Counted from the stretch's first letter, positions 1 through 7,941 are shown. The stretch is 64,000 nt of DNA from Streptomyces sp. CHD11 (GCF_018638295.1 NZ_JABTTS010000019.1:1-64000); one strand, 5' to 3'. Program-made: numbers and translations. The notes: generated from the sequence alone by a model not told the origin.

Positions 1-543
1 CAGCCCCAGCCCCAGCCCCAACCTCAAGCAGGAACCACAGGCGCCTCCGCCGACGACCGACGCACCGCCGGAACCCCGCCCCCCGCTCCCCGCCCCAGTG
101 GTCCGGCCGGTCTGGCCGGACACATCACCGGCATCAACGCGTTGGTGTCCGCCGGACGGCTCGACGAGGCGTCCGCCCACGCGACCGCGCTCCGCGAGAG
201 CCTGACGGGTGCCCTGGGCGCCGAACACCCGGACGCCCTGGAGGCGCGGGCGATGGAGGCGTACGTGGCGCACCTGCGGGGTGACCACCGTGAGGCCACG
301 GTGCTGGCCCTTTCGGTCGCCAGGATCATGTGCCGGGCCGAGGACGCCCAGGCGCCCGCGGCGCTGGCGCGGGCGACGGCCGCATGGCAACGGCTGGACG
401 ACGAACGGGCCGCGGTCGTCCACGGAGGCGAGCTCTCGCGCCTGTGGGACGGCCTGGACACCCAGGACCGGCTGTCTGCGGAGCACGCGGAACTGGCCGC
501 CCGGGTCCGCGAACAACTGGAGGAACTGACGGCCTACGCCTGA
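1..543 (+). CDS. TPR-like protein, C-terminal part (5' truncated)
   Basis: The frame is open from base 1 to the stop at 541-543, so the gene begins upstream of the window. The visible 180 residues start with a Gln-Pro dipeptide repeat, then a Pro/Ala/Gly-rich linker to about residue 44. The rest is an all-helical, Ala/Leu/Arg-rich segment ending in two or three helical hairpins of tetratricopeptide type (for example the LDEASAHATALRES and HPDALEAR stretches). TPR repeats mediate protein-protein contacts; no catalytic motif is visible. An ECF sigma gene follows 165 bases downstream on the same strand. Whether the two are functionally linked cannot be told from this fragment. The family call is moderate; the existence of the CDS is well supported by codon bias. 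Confidence 0.7.
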   Translation, partial: QPQPQPQPQAGTTGASADDRRTAGTPPPAPRPSGPAGLAGHITGINALVSAGRLDEASAHATALRESLTGALGAEHPDALEARAMEAYVAHLRGDHREATVLALSVARIMCRAEDAQAPAALARATAAWQRLDDERAAVVHGGELSRLWDGLDTQDRLSAEHAELAARVREQLEELTAYA

Positions 544-707
544 CCGGACGCACCACCGAACCCCCTCCCCGCCCCCGCGATCCACGCGGCGTACAACGAC
601 CGTCAAACGAATGTGGAACGTGCCCAGTAACACTCCAGACCCCGGAGGCCCCGGCCTCCGTCCGACAGGACGGGATCCGGTCACCCCCCAAGGAGCTGGA
701 GCACACC

Positions 708-1253
708 ATGAACGTCACGGTCATCGGATCGGCGAGCGCGGCCTCCCCCGAGGAACGGGCGCTGCGCGACCTCTATCTGGAACACGGCCCTGCGCTGTAC
801 GCCTACATACTGCGCATGCTGGGCGGGGACACCCACCGCACCGAGGACATCATCCAGGAGACCCTGCTGCGCTGCTGGGCCAAGCAGAACCTGGTCGACG
901 ACGAGGGCATGGCCGTACGTCCCTGGATGTTCCGTGTCGCCCGCAACCTGGTCATCGACGGGCATCGTTCCCGCGCGGCCCGGCCGGCGGAGGTGGGCGG
1001 CGCCTCGTGGCTCGCCGAACTGGGGACCGAGGTCGACGACATCGAGCGCATGCTGTCGTCCATCGTGCTCCGGGACGCCCTCGGGACCCTGACCCCCGCA
1101 CACCGTGAGGCGCTCCAGGCCACCTACATGGCCGACCGCACCACTCAGCAGGCGGCCGCGGTCCTGGGCGTCCCCCAGGGCACGGTGAAGTCCCGCGTCT
1201 ACTACGCCCTGCGCGGCCTCAGAACAGCCCTGGAGGAGCGGGGCATGAACTGA
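708..1253 (+). CDS. ECF-family RNA polymerase sigma factor
   Basis: 181-residue extracytoplasmic-function sigma factor. Region 2 lies at about residues 22-90: the YAYILRML helix, the HRTEDIIQETLLRCW segment that contacts core and the -10 element, and the PWMFRVARNLVIDGHRSR helix. After a short linker, region 4 lies at about 120-180, with the HTH QQAAAVLGVPQGTVKSRV that reads the -35 element. The ATG is chosen because AAGGAG sits eight bases upstream; a longer frame upstream has no RBS. No anti-sigma gene lies next to it on this strand, so control is not obvious. It appears to match the S. coelicolor sigma gene near SCO3613 (from memory), which would mark one edge of a variable region. Confidence 0.93.
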   Translation: MNVTVIGSASAASPEERALRDLYLEHGPALYAYILRMLGGDTHRTEDIIQETLLRCWAKQNLVDDEGMAVRPWMFRVARNLVIDGHRSRAARPAEVGGASWLAELGTEVDDIERMLSSIVLRDALGTLTPAHREALQATYMADRTTQQAAAVLGVPQGTVKSRVYYALRGLRTALEERGMN

Positions 1254-1328
1254 CGAGGACCAGCCCGGCCCCCACGCTCGCTTCCCACCCCTCCCACGCC
1301 GGCCCGTCTCGCGCCGCGTACGGACGCG

Positions 1329-2339
1329 TCAGCGGGACGCCGGCGCCCGCATGGCGTCGGCGATCCAGGCGTAAGGGACGGAGCGGACGTCCTCGTCGGC
1401 CGTGGTTCCGTTGATCAGCGCCACCAGGGACAGATACCGGCCGTGGGTGTCGTCGTAGACGGGGCTCTCCGCAGCTCCGTCCTCCTCGGCGAGCTGCTGA
1501 AGGATGTCGGGCACCTGCCGGTACCCGTCGGCCATCCGGTTCCGGAGTTCCGGGGTGAGGGAGGCGCCGGACAACGCGGCGGCCGCTTCCATGAAACGGG
1601 TGACGGCCCGCTGCGCCCACGGCGACCGCGGGGACTCCCCGGCACGGTGCGCTGCAAGTAGCTCCTCCATGAGCGGTGCCCCGCTCGCGTGGATGAACTC
1701 CTGGAAGGGATCGCTCGCCACCGCCCGGGCCTCCGGCGCGGAGTACGTCTCCGTGAGCCAGGTGCGTACCGCGTCACGGAACACCGGGTCCCGCACCAGG
1801 TCGGCCAGCTCGATCCATGCCTCGAGCTGCGCGGCCGAAGGGTCGGCGGGGAGCACCGGACGCATCGCCGACAACCGTCGGACCAGCCCCTCAGGCACGT
1901 CCAGACCCTCCCCGACGTCGTTCCAGAACGCGTCGATGACCTCTTCACGCTCCTCGTCGGTCATCGAGACGAGCTTGTGCATCAGGCCGGCCCGTGCGGT
2001 CGCGTCCCCCTGCTTGATCAGGGTCCTGAGAACCGCCCGCCGCCCCCGCAGGGTGCGCTCCTGACGCTCGACGATCCCCAGGTGCGTGGCAAGCAGCTCG
2101 TGCAGGGTCGTACCCCCGTCGAGGAAGCGACGGATCTCCTCCAGATCGGCGCCCAACTCGCGCAGCGTGCACACGAGTTCCAGCCGGGCGATGGCATCGA
2201 TGGCGTACATCCGGTGCCCCGCCCCGTTCAGCCCCGTGGGCTCGACAAGCCCACTGTCGCCATAGAACCGGACAGCACTCACACTCAGCCCACTACGGCG
2301 CGCGGCGTCCCCGATGGGGTACAGCTCATCATCGTTCAT
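1329..2339 (-). CDS. MerR-family transcriptional regulator
   Basis: 336 residues. The N-terminal winged helix-turn-helix (about 6-75) is typical of MerR: YPIGDAARRSGLSVSAVRFYGDSGLVEP, the HRMYAIDAIARLELV wing, then the LRELGADLEEIRRFL helix and a dimerisation coiled coil to about 120. The roughly 210-residue C-terminal region is all-helical, has no cysteine pair for metal sensing, and does not look like a TipAS or GyrI-type binding domain I can name. It probably binds an organic effector and regulates a nearby promoter. The 208-base intergenic region before the divergent gene at 2548 is the likely operator. Confidence is high for family, low for ligand. Confidence 0.9.
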   Translation of the reverse strand: MNDDELYPIGDAARRSGLSVSAVRFYGDSGLVEPTGLNGAGHRMYAIDAIARLELVCTLRELGADLEEIRRFLDGGTTLHELLATHLGIVERQERTLRGRRAVLRTLIKQGDATARAGLMHKLVSMTDEEREEVIDAFWNDVGEGLDVPEGLVRRLSAMRPVLPADPSAAQLEAWIELADLVRDPVFRDAVRTWLTETYSAPEARAVASDPFQEFIHASGAPLMEELLAAHRAGESPRSPWAQRAVTRFMEAAAALSGASLTPELRNRMADGYRQVPDILQQLAEEDGAAESPVYDDTHGRYLSLVALINGTTADEDVRSVPYAWIADAMRAPASR

Positions 2340-2547
2340 GCCACCACGGTCCTACCTCAACCCGCTTGAGCCGCAAGCCCCTGCCGGGATGTGCATCACC
2401 GGACGCAGACGACTGGGTCGCCTGCGGGGAACCCGCTCGATCTCCCTACCCGCCGGAACAGGAGAACCCTTCTTGAACCACAACACCGTGATCACGCGTT
2501 GGGTAGGGAGCACCAGTGCCTCAGAGTACTTACGGGAAGGGCGCCAC

Positions 2548-3171
2548 ATGCCGGACGGCACATCCCAGGCGCAGAGCGCCGGAAACACTTTTGCACCACC
2601 GAACCACGATTACCGCGCCTACGTCCAGGTCCCTGCGGAGGAGCGCAACTCCACAGATACCCTGCCGGCCTACCAGCAAGATGGCGATGACAACCGTCCG
2701 CCCTCCTATCATACGGCCGACCCATACCCTGCTGCTTCGCAGGAGAACGAGCAGGCCGTTAACACCCGATCCCATTCCGAGCACGGCGGCCAACAACCTC
2801 CGGCGCTTTCGGACCTTCGTCGCAGAGGCAGCGACAACGACCCCTCACTACGCGATCGGCTGAGCCTCGCGACCACGCACGGTGTCCTTGGGCAGGGATT
2901 CTCTGAATCCCCCCAGCAGATGAGTCCCGTCGACAACCCAATCGGTGGACGCGCCAACGAAAACCGGCCCGCCAGTACCAGCCAAGGGCGGAGGTCAGGG
3001 GGATCCGACCCCCGGGCCGACCGCAGTAACCGGACAAATGCCGGACAAATGCCGGGGAAACGCGACGAAGAAGGGGACCGGCACGATGAGGAGCTGAGTC
3101 GTAATAGCCGCGCCGGCTCTGCTCCACCGAGGGCCCGCACCGCCGTGGCCAGCGCTGTCGAGCACGTCTGA
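2548..3171 (+). CDS. Unrecognised disordered protein, 207 aa
   Basis: I do not recognise this protein. It is hydrophilic throughout (rich in Ser, Asn, Gln, Pro, Arg, Asp), has no membrane segment or signal peptide, no Cys, and almost no run of hydrophobic residues, so it is predicted to be largely disordered. It contains short Pro-Tyr elements (LPAY and PPSY within residues 39-55) and ends with an Arg-rich region. The ATG has GGGAAGGG about seven bases upstream. Codon use and base composition are visibly less GC-rich than the core genes, which suggests horizontal acquisition. It points towards another orphan on the opposite strand (3323-4138). It could be a non-coding remnant that happens to be open, hence moderate confidence. 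Confidence 0.5.
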   Translation: MPDGTSQAQSAGNTFAPPNHDYRAYVQVPAEERNSTDTLPAYQQDGDDNRPPSYHTADPYPAASQENEQAVNTRSHSEHGGQQPPALSDLRRRGSDNDPSLRDRLSLATTHGVLGQGFSESPQQMSPVDNPIGGRANENRPASTSQGRRSGGSDPRADRSNRTNAGQMPGKRDEEGDRHDEELSRNSRAGSAPPRARTAVASAVEHV

Positions 3172-3322
3172 ATCGGGCCCGAAACCGTCGGCATTTCATC
3201 GATCCCGGGACCAGGGGGTTGACTTGGACGAAGCTGAGGAAATCCGCAGAATCGGGGATGGTGATGAGGCCGCATTTTGATAGCACGTCCGACGCGATCC
3301 TGAGTCGCGTAACCGGAGCGAT

Positions 3323-4138
3323 TCAGCGCCCGCGCCGGGCCTGCTTGCCCGGTGCGGGCGCTTTCGACCGGCCGGGATGGGCGGAAGGGTTCATGTCGGC
3401 CCGGGGGGCTTCGGTTGCCGCACGCGGGCCGGAAGGCGGCAGAAGGGCGTTGGCGCTCTGCGCGAGGGCACGGTTCTCGGGCGGGCGCAACGTCTTTATC
3501 TGCTGGAACTGCACCGTGACTCCCAGTAGGTGGCTGCTGAACAGTTTGCGCACGTTCTCCCCCCAAGTCGCGACATCCTGGGGAGCCACCTCTCCCCGGG
3601 CCTTCACGCTCATATAGCGGCCCGACTTGTCATTCAGGACGACCAGATTTTTCGACGGAAAAGCGTGCAACTCACCACTCATCATGGCGTCCCGCAGCCG
3701 GGTTTCACCGCCCTCGGTGAATCCCGCCGCGATCGTTGGGTGCCCCAGCTTATTGATCGCCTGATGGAGATCCGCTTCCGTAGGCTCCGTCATACGCTCC
3801 TCGGGATTTTCCTTCGCCCTTCGCCGTGCCGCTTCCTGCATGCCAGTCAGCAGCCTGTCCCGCTGTGCCTCAGGAAGAACAGTGAGGATTTCCTCACTGC
3901 CCAGCATGACGACAGGCTCTTTCCTCTTCTCGCCGGCCACCTCACGTTCGGCCTCAACAACCGAGTAATGCCAGACGGCCCCTTCCCGTCCCTCCGTGAT
4001 GAAAGCACTCGGGATATCCTCGAGTGGCGTCCACAGCGGATTGAGGCGGACCTTTCCGTTGTCGTCCGTCTCCTGCGGCCTGGAATCGGTCTTCTTCGGC
4101 GGTACCGGCCGACCGAACGGATAGTCCTGCTCCGGCAT
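3323..4138 (-). CDS. Unrecognised orphan protein, 271 aa
   Basis: I do not recognise this family. The ATG is chosen over upstream in-frame starts because AGGAGG lies five bases before it. Residues 1-40 are polar and Pro-rich. Residues 45-215 look folded: mixed alpha/beta, with a helix-rich stretch (QRDRLLTGMQEAARRRAKE) and a strand-rich one (HAFPSKNLVVLNDKSGRYMSV). The last 50 residues are Pro/Ala/Arg-rich and basic. No secretion signal and no catalytic motif are visible. It is convergent with the disordered ORF at 2548 and shares its less biased codon use, so the two may have arrived together. A strong hairpin overlaps its last codons and stop. Confidence 0.68.
   Translation of the reverse strand: MPEQDYPFGRPVPPKKTDSRPQETDDNGKVRLNPLWTPLEDIPSAFITEGREGAVWHYSVVEAEREVAGEKRKEPVVMLGSEEILTVLPEAQRDRLLTGMQEAARRRAKENPEERMTEPTEADLHQAINKLGHPTIAAGFTEGGETRLRDAMMSGELHAFPSKNLVVLNDKSGRYMSVKARGEVAPQDVATWGENVRKLFSSHLLGVTVQFQQIKTLRPPENRALAQSANALLPPSGPRAATEAPRADMNPSAHPGRSKAPAPGKQARRGR
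3325..3362 (-). terminator. Hairpin terminator overlapping the stop of the orphan gene
   Basis: A 16-bp stem (3325-3340 with 3347-3362, one G-U type mismatch) around a six-base loop. It covers the last dozen codons of the minus-strand gene and its stop. It could also end transcription arriving from the convergent gene at 2548-3171. Confidence 0.6.
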
Positions 4139-4888
4139 CAGAGCCTCCTGCATCCTCGGTACGTTCGTGCCCATCGTCGAATACATCGTGCGACAGGTGA
4201 ACTGGTGATACGGCGAGGAGAACGCAGAAGGATACCTGCCTGAACACCTCTCCTCCGCCGGAACGCCCCGCCGAAGCACAGGGCCGGCTGCAGTTTTTCC
4301 ACGGCGTAGGCAATGCAGGAGACACCGATTTCTGCGAGCCGGACGGCCGCCCGGCCGGGCAGGTCGGCGGGCGAACCCGGCGTCGCGTACGAGCGCGGCG
4401 ACGCGAGCAGTCATCTCGCTGGAGCGCAGGCTGAGGCGGGACAACACCCGCTGTGCCGGATCGAGTTCGTCATCGGCCGAAGTGGACCGGACATCGTGGT
4501 GGACACGCTCGGACTGCTGTTGGCCGTGACGGTCACGGCCGCGTCGGTGACCGACCGGGACGCGGCCCGGGACCTGCAGCCTGCGGAACCTCCACCCGCT
4601 GTCGGGCCGCACGCTCCCGCTCCTCCAGCAACCCCATCACCGACGGCACCCGGCACCTCCCGAGGAGACAACAAGACATGCCCTCACTGCCGCACGAGAA
4701 CCGGATATGCCTGACCAGCAAAAACGCAGTCATCATGCTCGGAAAGACAACGGCCTTTGAGAGCCCGGTCAGGTAGGGCGATTGACGCGTCTGTCCTGGC
4801 CAGGATCCGGGGCTTGAAGCCGTGCGGGATGTCCCACTCCCGGGCTGGTGCCATCCCAGCTGCGGGCCCTTGAGGGGCGCGGGTAGGG
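4139..4888. other. 750-base decayed stretch between accessory genes
   Basis: No intact gene is apparent. The left part (4139-4270) is relatively AT-rich and probably carries the promoter of the orphan gene at 3323-4138. The centre holds an IS5-type transposase scrap (4470-4580). The remainder, up to the stop of the PIN toxin gene, shows only short frames without RBS or codon bias. The whole stretch looks like a scar left by insertion and decay. Confidence 0.6.
4470..4580 (+). pseudogene. IS5-family transposase fragment
   Basis: The plus-strand frame reads the segment IVVDTLGLLLAVTVTAASVTDRD followed by AARDL (shown in two pieces). This is the well-conserved catalytic-domain strand-helix segment of IS5/IS1112-type DDE transposases from actinomycetes. 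Only about 35 residues remain: the rest of the transposase and both terminal inverted repeats are gone. The reading frame continues without similarity on both sides. It is direct evidence that an insertion sequence once sat between the toxin-antitoxin pair and the orphan genes. Confidence 0.7.
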
Positions 4889-5314
4889 TCACACCTTCTT
4901 GACGACGATGGTGTCCGGGACCAGCTTCTCCAGGTCGTCGACGTCCGAGGTGAAGATGGTGACTTGTCCCTTCTGCTGTCGCGCGATCACGGCGAGCACG
5001 GCGTCGATCGCGTACTTGTGGCCGTGCAACTTGGCGTCGGCCAGGAGACGGCGGGCCTGGCGGGCCTCGTCCTTCCCGATGTCGGCGACCTGGAGCCGGG
5101 ACAGTACCCAGTCCCAGCGCTGTTCGGTCGTTCTGCCGTCGTACGCCTCGACCAGGGTCATTGGCGACGTCACCACTTCGGCCTCCCCTCGCGCCGCGAG
5201 GTCGAGCCAGGCGATCATCGTCCGATCACCGCGCACGGCCAGGGAGAGGGCTTCACAGTCCAGGACGAAGACACGGAGCGGCCTCTGCCCGTGCTCACCA
5301 ACTCGCTTCTTCAC
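4889..5314 (-). CDS. PIN-domain ribonuclease toxin (VapC type)
   Basis: 141 residues. The PIN fold carries the expected acidic residues: Asp in VFVLDCEALS near residue 18, Glu in TLVEAY near residue 59, Asp in YAIDAVLAV near residue 103, and Asp in IFTSDVDDL near residue 125. PIN toxins are Mg2+-dependent endoribonucleases that cut tRNA or other RNAs and are held inactive by a DNA-binding antitoxin. The GTG start overlaps the stop of the upstream antitoxin gene as GTGA, the usual translationally coupled layout of type II modules. Stability, stress or phage-defence roles are all possible; the sequence does not decide. Confidence 0.88.
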   Translation of the reverse strand: MKKRVGEHGQRPLRVFVLDCEALSLAVRGDRTMIAWLDLAARGEAEVVTSPMTLVEAYDGRTTEQRWDWVLSRLQVADIGKDEARQARRLLADAKLHGHKYAIDAVLAVIARQQKGQVTIFTSDVDDLEKLVPDTIVVKKV

Positions 5315-5589
5315 GCAGCCTCTCCGGCGTTGTGTTGTCCGGAGGCGCGGCGCCGCTCGTGTTCGGCGTCGAGATCCTCCAGCTCGTCGAGGGCTGCCAC
5401 ACGCTCGTCCTCAGTCACGGGGCCGTGTTCTTCCTGCAGCCAGTCGACCAGTTCCAGGAGCCGGTCCCGGTCGCGCTTGAAGCGCAGCGCCTCGGCGACG
5501 TACGCCGACAGGCCCCGCTCGGCCGCGTCCGCGCGGATCTCGTCCAGGAGATCCTCGGGGATCGTCACGGTTACCTTCTTCGTCGCCAT
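5311..5589 (-). CDS. Ribbon-helix-helix antitoxin of the PIN toxin
   Basis: 92 residues. The N-terminus KKVTVTIPEDLLDEIRADAAERG followed by LSAYVAEALR (two pieces) is a canonical RHH/CopG DNA-binding unit, and the acidic C-terminal helices (Glu/Asp-rich, 50-92) would wrap the toxin. The start is taken at MATKK, although an in-frame ATG four codons upstream is also possible; neither has a strong RBS. The upstream sequence has AAGAG-N6-CTCTT at 5592-5607, overlapping the start region, a plausible operator for the usual RHH autorepression. The gene precedes and overlaps the toxin gene. Confidence 0.85.
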   Translation of the reverse strand: MATKKVTVTIPEDLLDEIRADAAERGLSAYVAEALRFKRDRDRLLELVDWLQEEHGPVTEDERVAALDELEDLDAEHERRRASGQHNAGEAA

Positions 5590-5652
5590 ATAAGAGACCA
5601 TACTCTTGGTATCGCACTCCTTACCATTGGGGCGCGGTCGACGATTCGACGG

Positions 5653-6549
5653 TCAGGTGGCCGTGGCGGGACGCGGGCTGCCGTGGAAGACCTGGCTGGT
5701 GTGCCAGGAACGGTGGATCGCGGCGACGGGGTGGGCGCCGGGCTGAGGTCCGACGAGTGGTCGGTCGGCGAGCGCGATGACGTGTTCGCGGGCGGCGGGG
5801 CTGTGGCCGACGAAGCGCTGGGAGACCAGGATGCGGTGGCTCTCGCCGACACCGAGGACGCCCTTGTCGAAGAGCTTGTGGTGAAGGGAGCACAGGCACA
5901 GTCCGTTGTCGACGTCGTCGGGGCCGTCGAACGCCCACCAGCGCACGTGTGCGGCCTCCAGCCCGACCGGCACCGCGCCGATCCTGCCGTCGTAGCCGCA
6001 GAAGGCGCACCGGTACTCGTAGGCCGTCAGGACCCGCTCCCGCATCCGGGGATCCCGCCGCCTCCGCACGGCGGCCGAGAGCTGTCCGGTCTCCGCCGGC
6101 TCCAGCTCCAGGCCGACAGATTCGCACAGGTCGGCGTGGAGCGAAGGCGGGAAGTGCAGGTCGAGCAGGACTCGTGCCATCCGGCCGAGTAGCTCCGGCT
6201 CACGCCGCAGCGCCGCCCGCAGCTCCGGCGCCAGCCGCCCAGCGGCCTCCGCGGCCCGCAACTCCCGCACCCCGCTGCCGGGGCTGCCCGGTCCGCGATC
6301 GGTGCGCACCTCCCACACGCCGTCGCTCACCAGGTGGTGGAACGGGTAGGCCGGAGTCGTCCTGTTCGGCGGACCGTACTCGGTCAGCAGCCGCTGCAGA
6401 TCCTCCTCCACCGCGCTGTACCGCAGTTCGCCAGCGGCATCCTGCTGGAACCGACCGAGGGCGTACAGCAACAGCAACGGCTTGTGCGGAGCGCGGGTTC
6501 CGCTTCTGGTCCACTGCCTCAGTTTCGCGGTGCGCTCCAGCCAGTCCAT
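5653..6549 (-). CDS. SBD-HNH endonuclease, phosphorothioate-dependent restriction type
   Basis: 298 residues. Residues 1-130 resemble the sulfur-binding domain of ScoMcrA/SprMcrA-like enzymes: the HKPLLLLYALGRFQ helix, then PAYPFHHLVSDGVWEV, the region that in solved homologues forms the pocket reading a phosphorothioate sulfur. Residues 195-260 form an HNH nuclease: CAFCGYDG zinc pair, LEAAHVRWW with the first His, DNGLCLCSLHHKLFD with Asn and the final His. Such enzymes cut DNA near phosphorothioate or certain methylated sites, restricting DNA from dnd-bearing or modified sources. No dnd genes are visible in the window. The ATG at MDWLERT matches the family N-terminus; a longer frame exists upstream but has no RBS. 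Confidence 0.8.
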   Translation of the reverse strand: MDWLERTAKLRQWTRSGTRAPHKPLLLLYALGRFQQDAAGELRYSAVEEDLQRLLTEYGPPNRTTPAYPFHHLVSDGVWEVRTDRGPGSPGSGVRELRAAEAAGRLAPELRAALRREPELLGRMARVLLDLHFPPSLHADLCESVGLELEPAETGQLSAAVRRRRDPRMRERVLTAYEYRCAFCGYDGRIGAVPVGLEAAHVRWWAFDGPDDVDNGLCLCSLHHKLFDKGVLGVGESHRILVSQRFVGHSPAAREHVIALADRPLVGPQPGAHPVAAIHRSWHTSQVFHGSPRPATAT

Positions 6550-6586
6550 GACCGGCGATCGTAGTCGCGCCTCGTTGATCAGCGAT

Positions 6587-6751
6587 CTACGCATGTCCCT
6601 CGCTCTCCAGGCGGCCCAGCGTCCCGACGGCGATGCCTGCCTCCTTCGCCAGCCGTTCCCGCGTCCACCCACGGTCTTCCCTTAACGCACGTACCCGCTG
6701 GGCGAGCGCACGGGCCCGGTCGTGAGAAGGGGCTGAGCGATGACCTGCCAT
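6587..6751 (-). CDS. Very short XRE-like HTH protein, 54 aa
   Basis: A small frame with GAGGAA nine bases before its ATG. Residues 12-50 form the first helices of a Cro/C1-type HTH: RARALAQRVRALREDRGW, then TRERLAKEAGIAVGTLGRLE with the recognition helix. The stop comes immediately after the third helix, so the usual helices 4-5 are missing. It is either a minimal or truncated repressor. It lies 37 bases upstream of the SBD-HNH nuclease gene on the same strand, so it may be the controller of that gene, as C proteins are for restriction enzymes. Confidence 0.6.
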   Translation of the reverse strand: MAGHRSAPSHDRARALAQRVRALREDRGWTRERLAKEAGIAVGTLGRLESEGHA

Positions 6752-6941
6752 ATGCGGTGTTCCTCACGACCGTTGGGGCGGCCCGCACGGTATTACTGGT
6801 CAGCTACGAGCCCGGGATTCGCGAATGCGCAGGTCATGGGGCGCGCGGGCGCCGCTGTTCCTGCGGCACTGGAGACTGCTCCTGGGAGAAGCCGACCAAG
6901 ATCTTCCCCCAGATTTCTCCCAAGCGATCTCCAGGAACCAC

Positions 6942-6978
6942 TCAGGGGCCCGACCCGCTCTGCGGATCAGGCCCCTGA
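6942..6978 (-). terminator. Hairpin downstream of tRNA-Pro
   Basis: TCAGGGGCC (6942-6950) pairs perfectly with GGCCCCTGA (6970-6978). It lies 15 bases beyond the 3' end of the minus-strand tRNA-Pro and most simply terminates that transcript. Confidence 0.7.
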
Positions 6979-6993
6979 CCTGGTACTTCACTG

Positions 6994-7067
6994 TCGGGGT
7001 GGCGGGATTTGAACCCACGACCTCTTCGTCCCGAACGAAGCGCGCTGCCAAGCTGCGCTACACCCCG
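6994..7067 (-). tRNA. tRNA-Pro(CGG)
   Basis: Read on the minus strand the molecule has a seven-bp acceptor stem (CGGGGTG with CACCCCG), D-arm GCGC...GCGC, anticodon stem CTTCG/CGAAG with loop TTCGGGA giving anticodon CGG, and a T-arm GTGGG-TTCAAAT-CCCGC. The discriminator is A and the 3' CCA is not encoded. C1-G72 is typical of bacterial tRNA-Pro. Its 3' side faces the accessory genes at 2.5-6.8 kb, a common arrangement where islands insert at tRNA 3' ends, although I found no second copy of the tRNA end. Confidence 0.97.
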
Positions 7068-7115
7068 ATTGTCGCTGCTGTCGCGGCGACGACGTTCACT
7101 TTAGCCCACGGGTGG

Positions 7116-7886
7116 CTAGAGACGAAATCCGGTTTTTGAGGGGCGGCGGACCGGGTTCGGGCGGGCGTGGTCCAGGGCCACCAGGAGGACGGCCAGGGCG
7201 TAGAAGGAGAGGCCGACGAGGAGGGCGTTCGCAAGGACGCTGCGGTAGCCGTGGCGGGCGACGTCGAGGAAGGGATAGAGGTAGCGGGACGGTGAGCCGG
7301 GGAGGAGTTCGCCGCGGGCGAGGGTGAAGGCCAGGTAGGCCAGGGGGTAGAGGAGCCAGGTCGGGGCCCGGCGCAGGTGCATGCGGGCCGGCGGGGAGAG
7401 GAGCAGCCAGTCCAGCAGTGCGGCGATGGGAAGCACCGTGTGCAGGGTGTGGGCGGCGAGGAGGGCCGGCCAGGAGGGCCCTGCGGGCGTGGTCGTCATC
7501 GAGAAGCGGGGGGTGGCGTCCGCGAGGAGCAGGTGGTGGACGAGGGCCGCCATGACGATGTAGAGAAGGGCGGCTCCGGTGACGGCGCCCGGCAGGGGGT
7601 GGCGGGCGCACCACGCGCGGCGGGCCGAGGCGAGCATGACCACGGCCAGCACGGCCGCGCTCTGGATCGCGAAGTAGCTGAGGACCAGGGCCGGGCTGCC
7701 GAGGAGGATCTCGACCAGCACCGCGCCTGTGGCCGTCAGCGCCAGTATCAGGCGGTACGCCGCCGCCACCGGACGCCGTACCAGCGGTACGACGGCTCGG
7801 GCGGGGACGGCGGAGGGCAGCAGCCGGGTACTCGTACGCGGGAGGGCGGGGAGGTCCGGGATGTCCCTGGGTATCGGGGCGGTCAT
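7116..7886 (-). CDS. Pr6Pr (FAR-17a/AIG1-like) family membrane protein
   Basis: 256 residues with about six hydrophobic segments: after a roughly 40-residue cytoplasmic N-terminus, helices lie near 45-65, 72-88, 102-118, 145-165, 178-192 and 222-240. The His-bearing helix (LLYIVMAALVHHLLL) and the later PLAYLAFTLARGELL segment, which carries the aromatic/Pro pattern of this family, fit the six-helix Pr6Pr/FAR-17a fold. The function in bacteria is unknown; eukaryotic AIG1/ADTRP relatives are threonine hydrolases of fatty-acid esters. The gene is minus strand, between tRNA-Pro and a metallophosphoesterase, with which it may be co-transcribed (55-base gap). Confidence 0.75.
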   Translation of the reverse strand: MTAPIPRDIPDLPALPRTSTRLLPSAVPARAVVPLVRRPVAAAYRLILALTATGAVLVEILLGSPALVLSYFAIQSAAVLAVVMLASARRAWCARHPLPGAVTGAALLYIVMAALVHHLLLADATPRFSMTTTPAGPSWPALLAAHTLHTVLPIAALLDWLLLSPPARMHLRRAPTWLLYPLAYLAFTLARGELLPGSPSRYLYPFLDVARHGYRSVLANALLVGLSFYALAVLLVALDHARPNPVRRPSKTGFRL

Positions 7887-7941
7887 GCACCCCAGCGTGC
7901 GGCGAGGGCTGGCGTGCGGCGATGTGGGTGGGCCGGACGGG

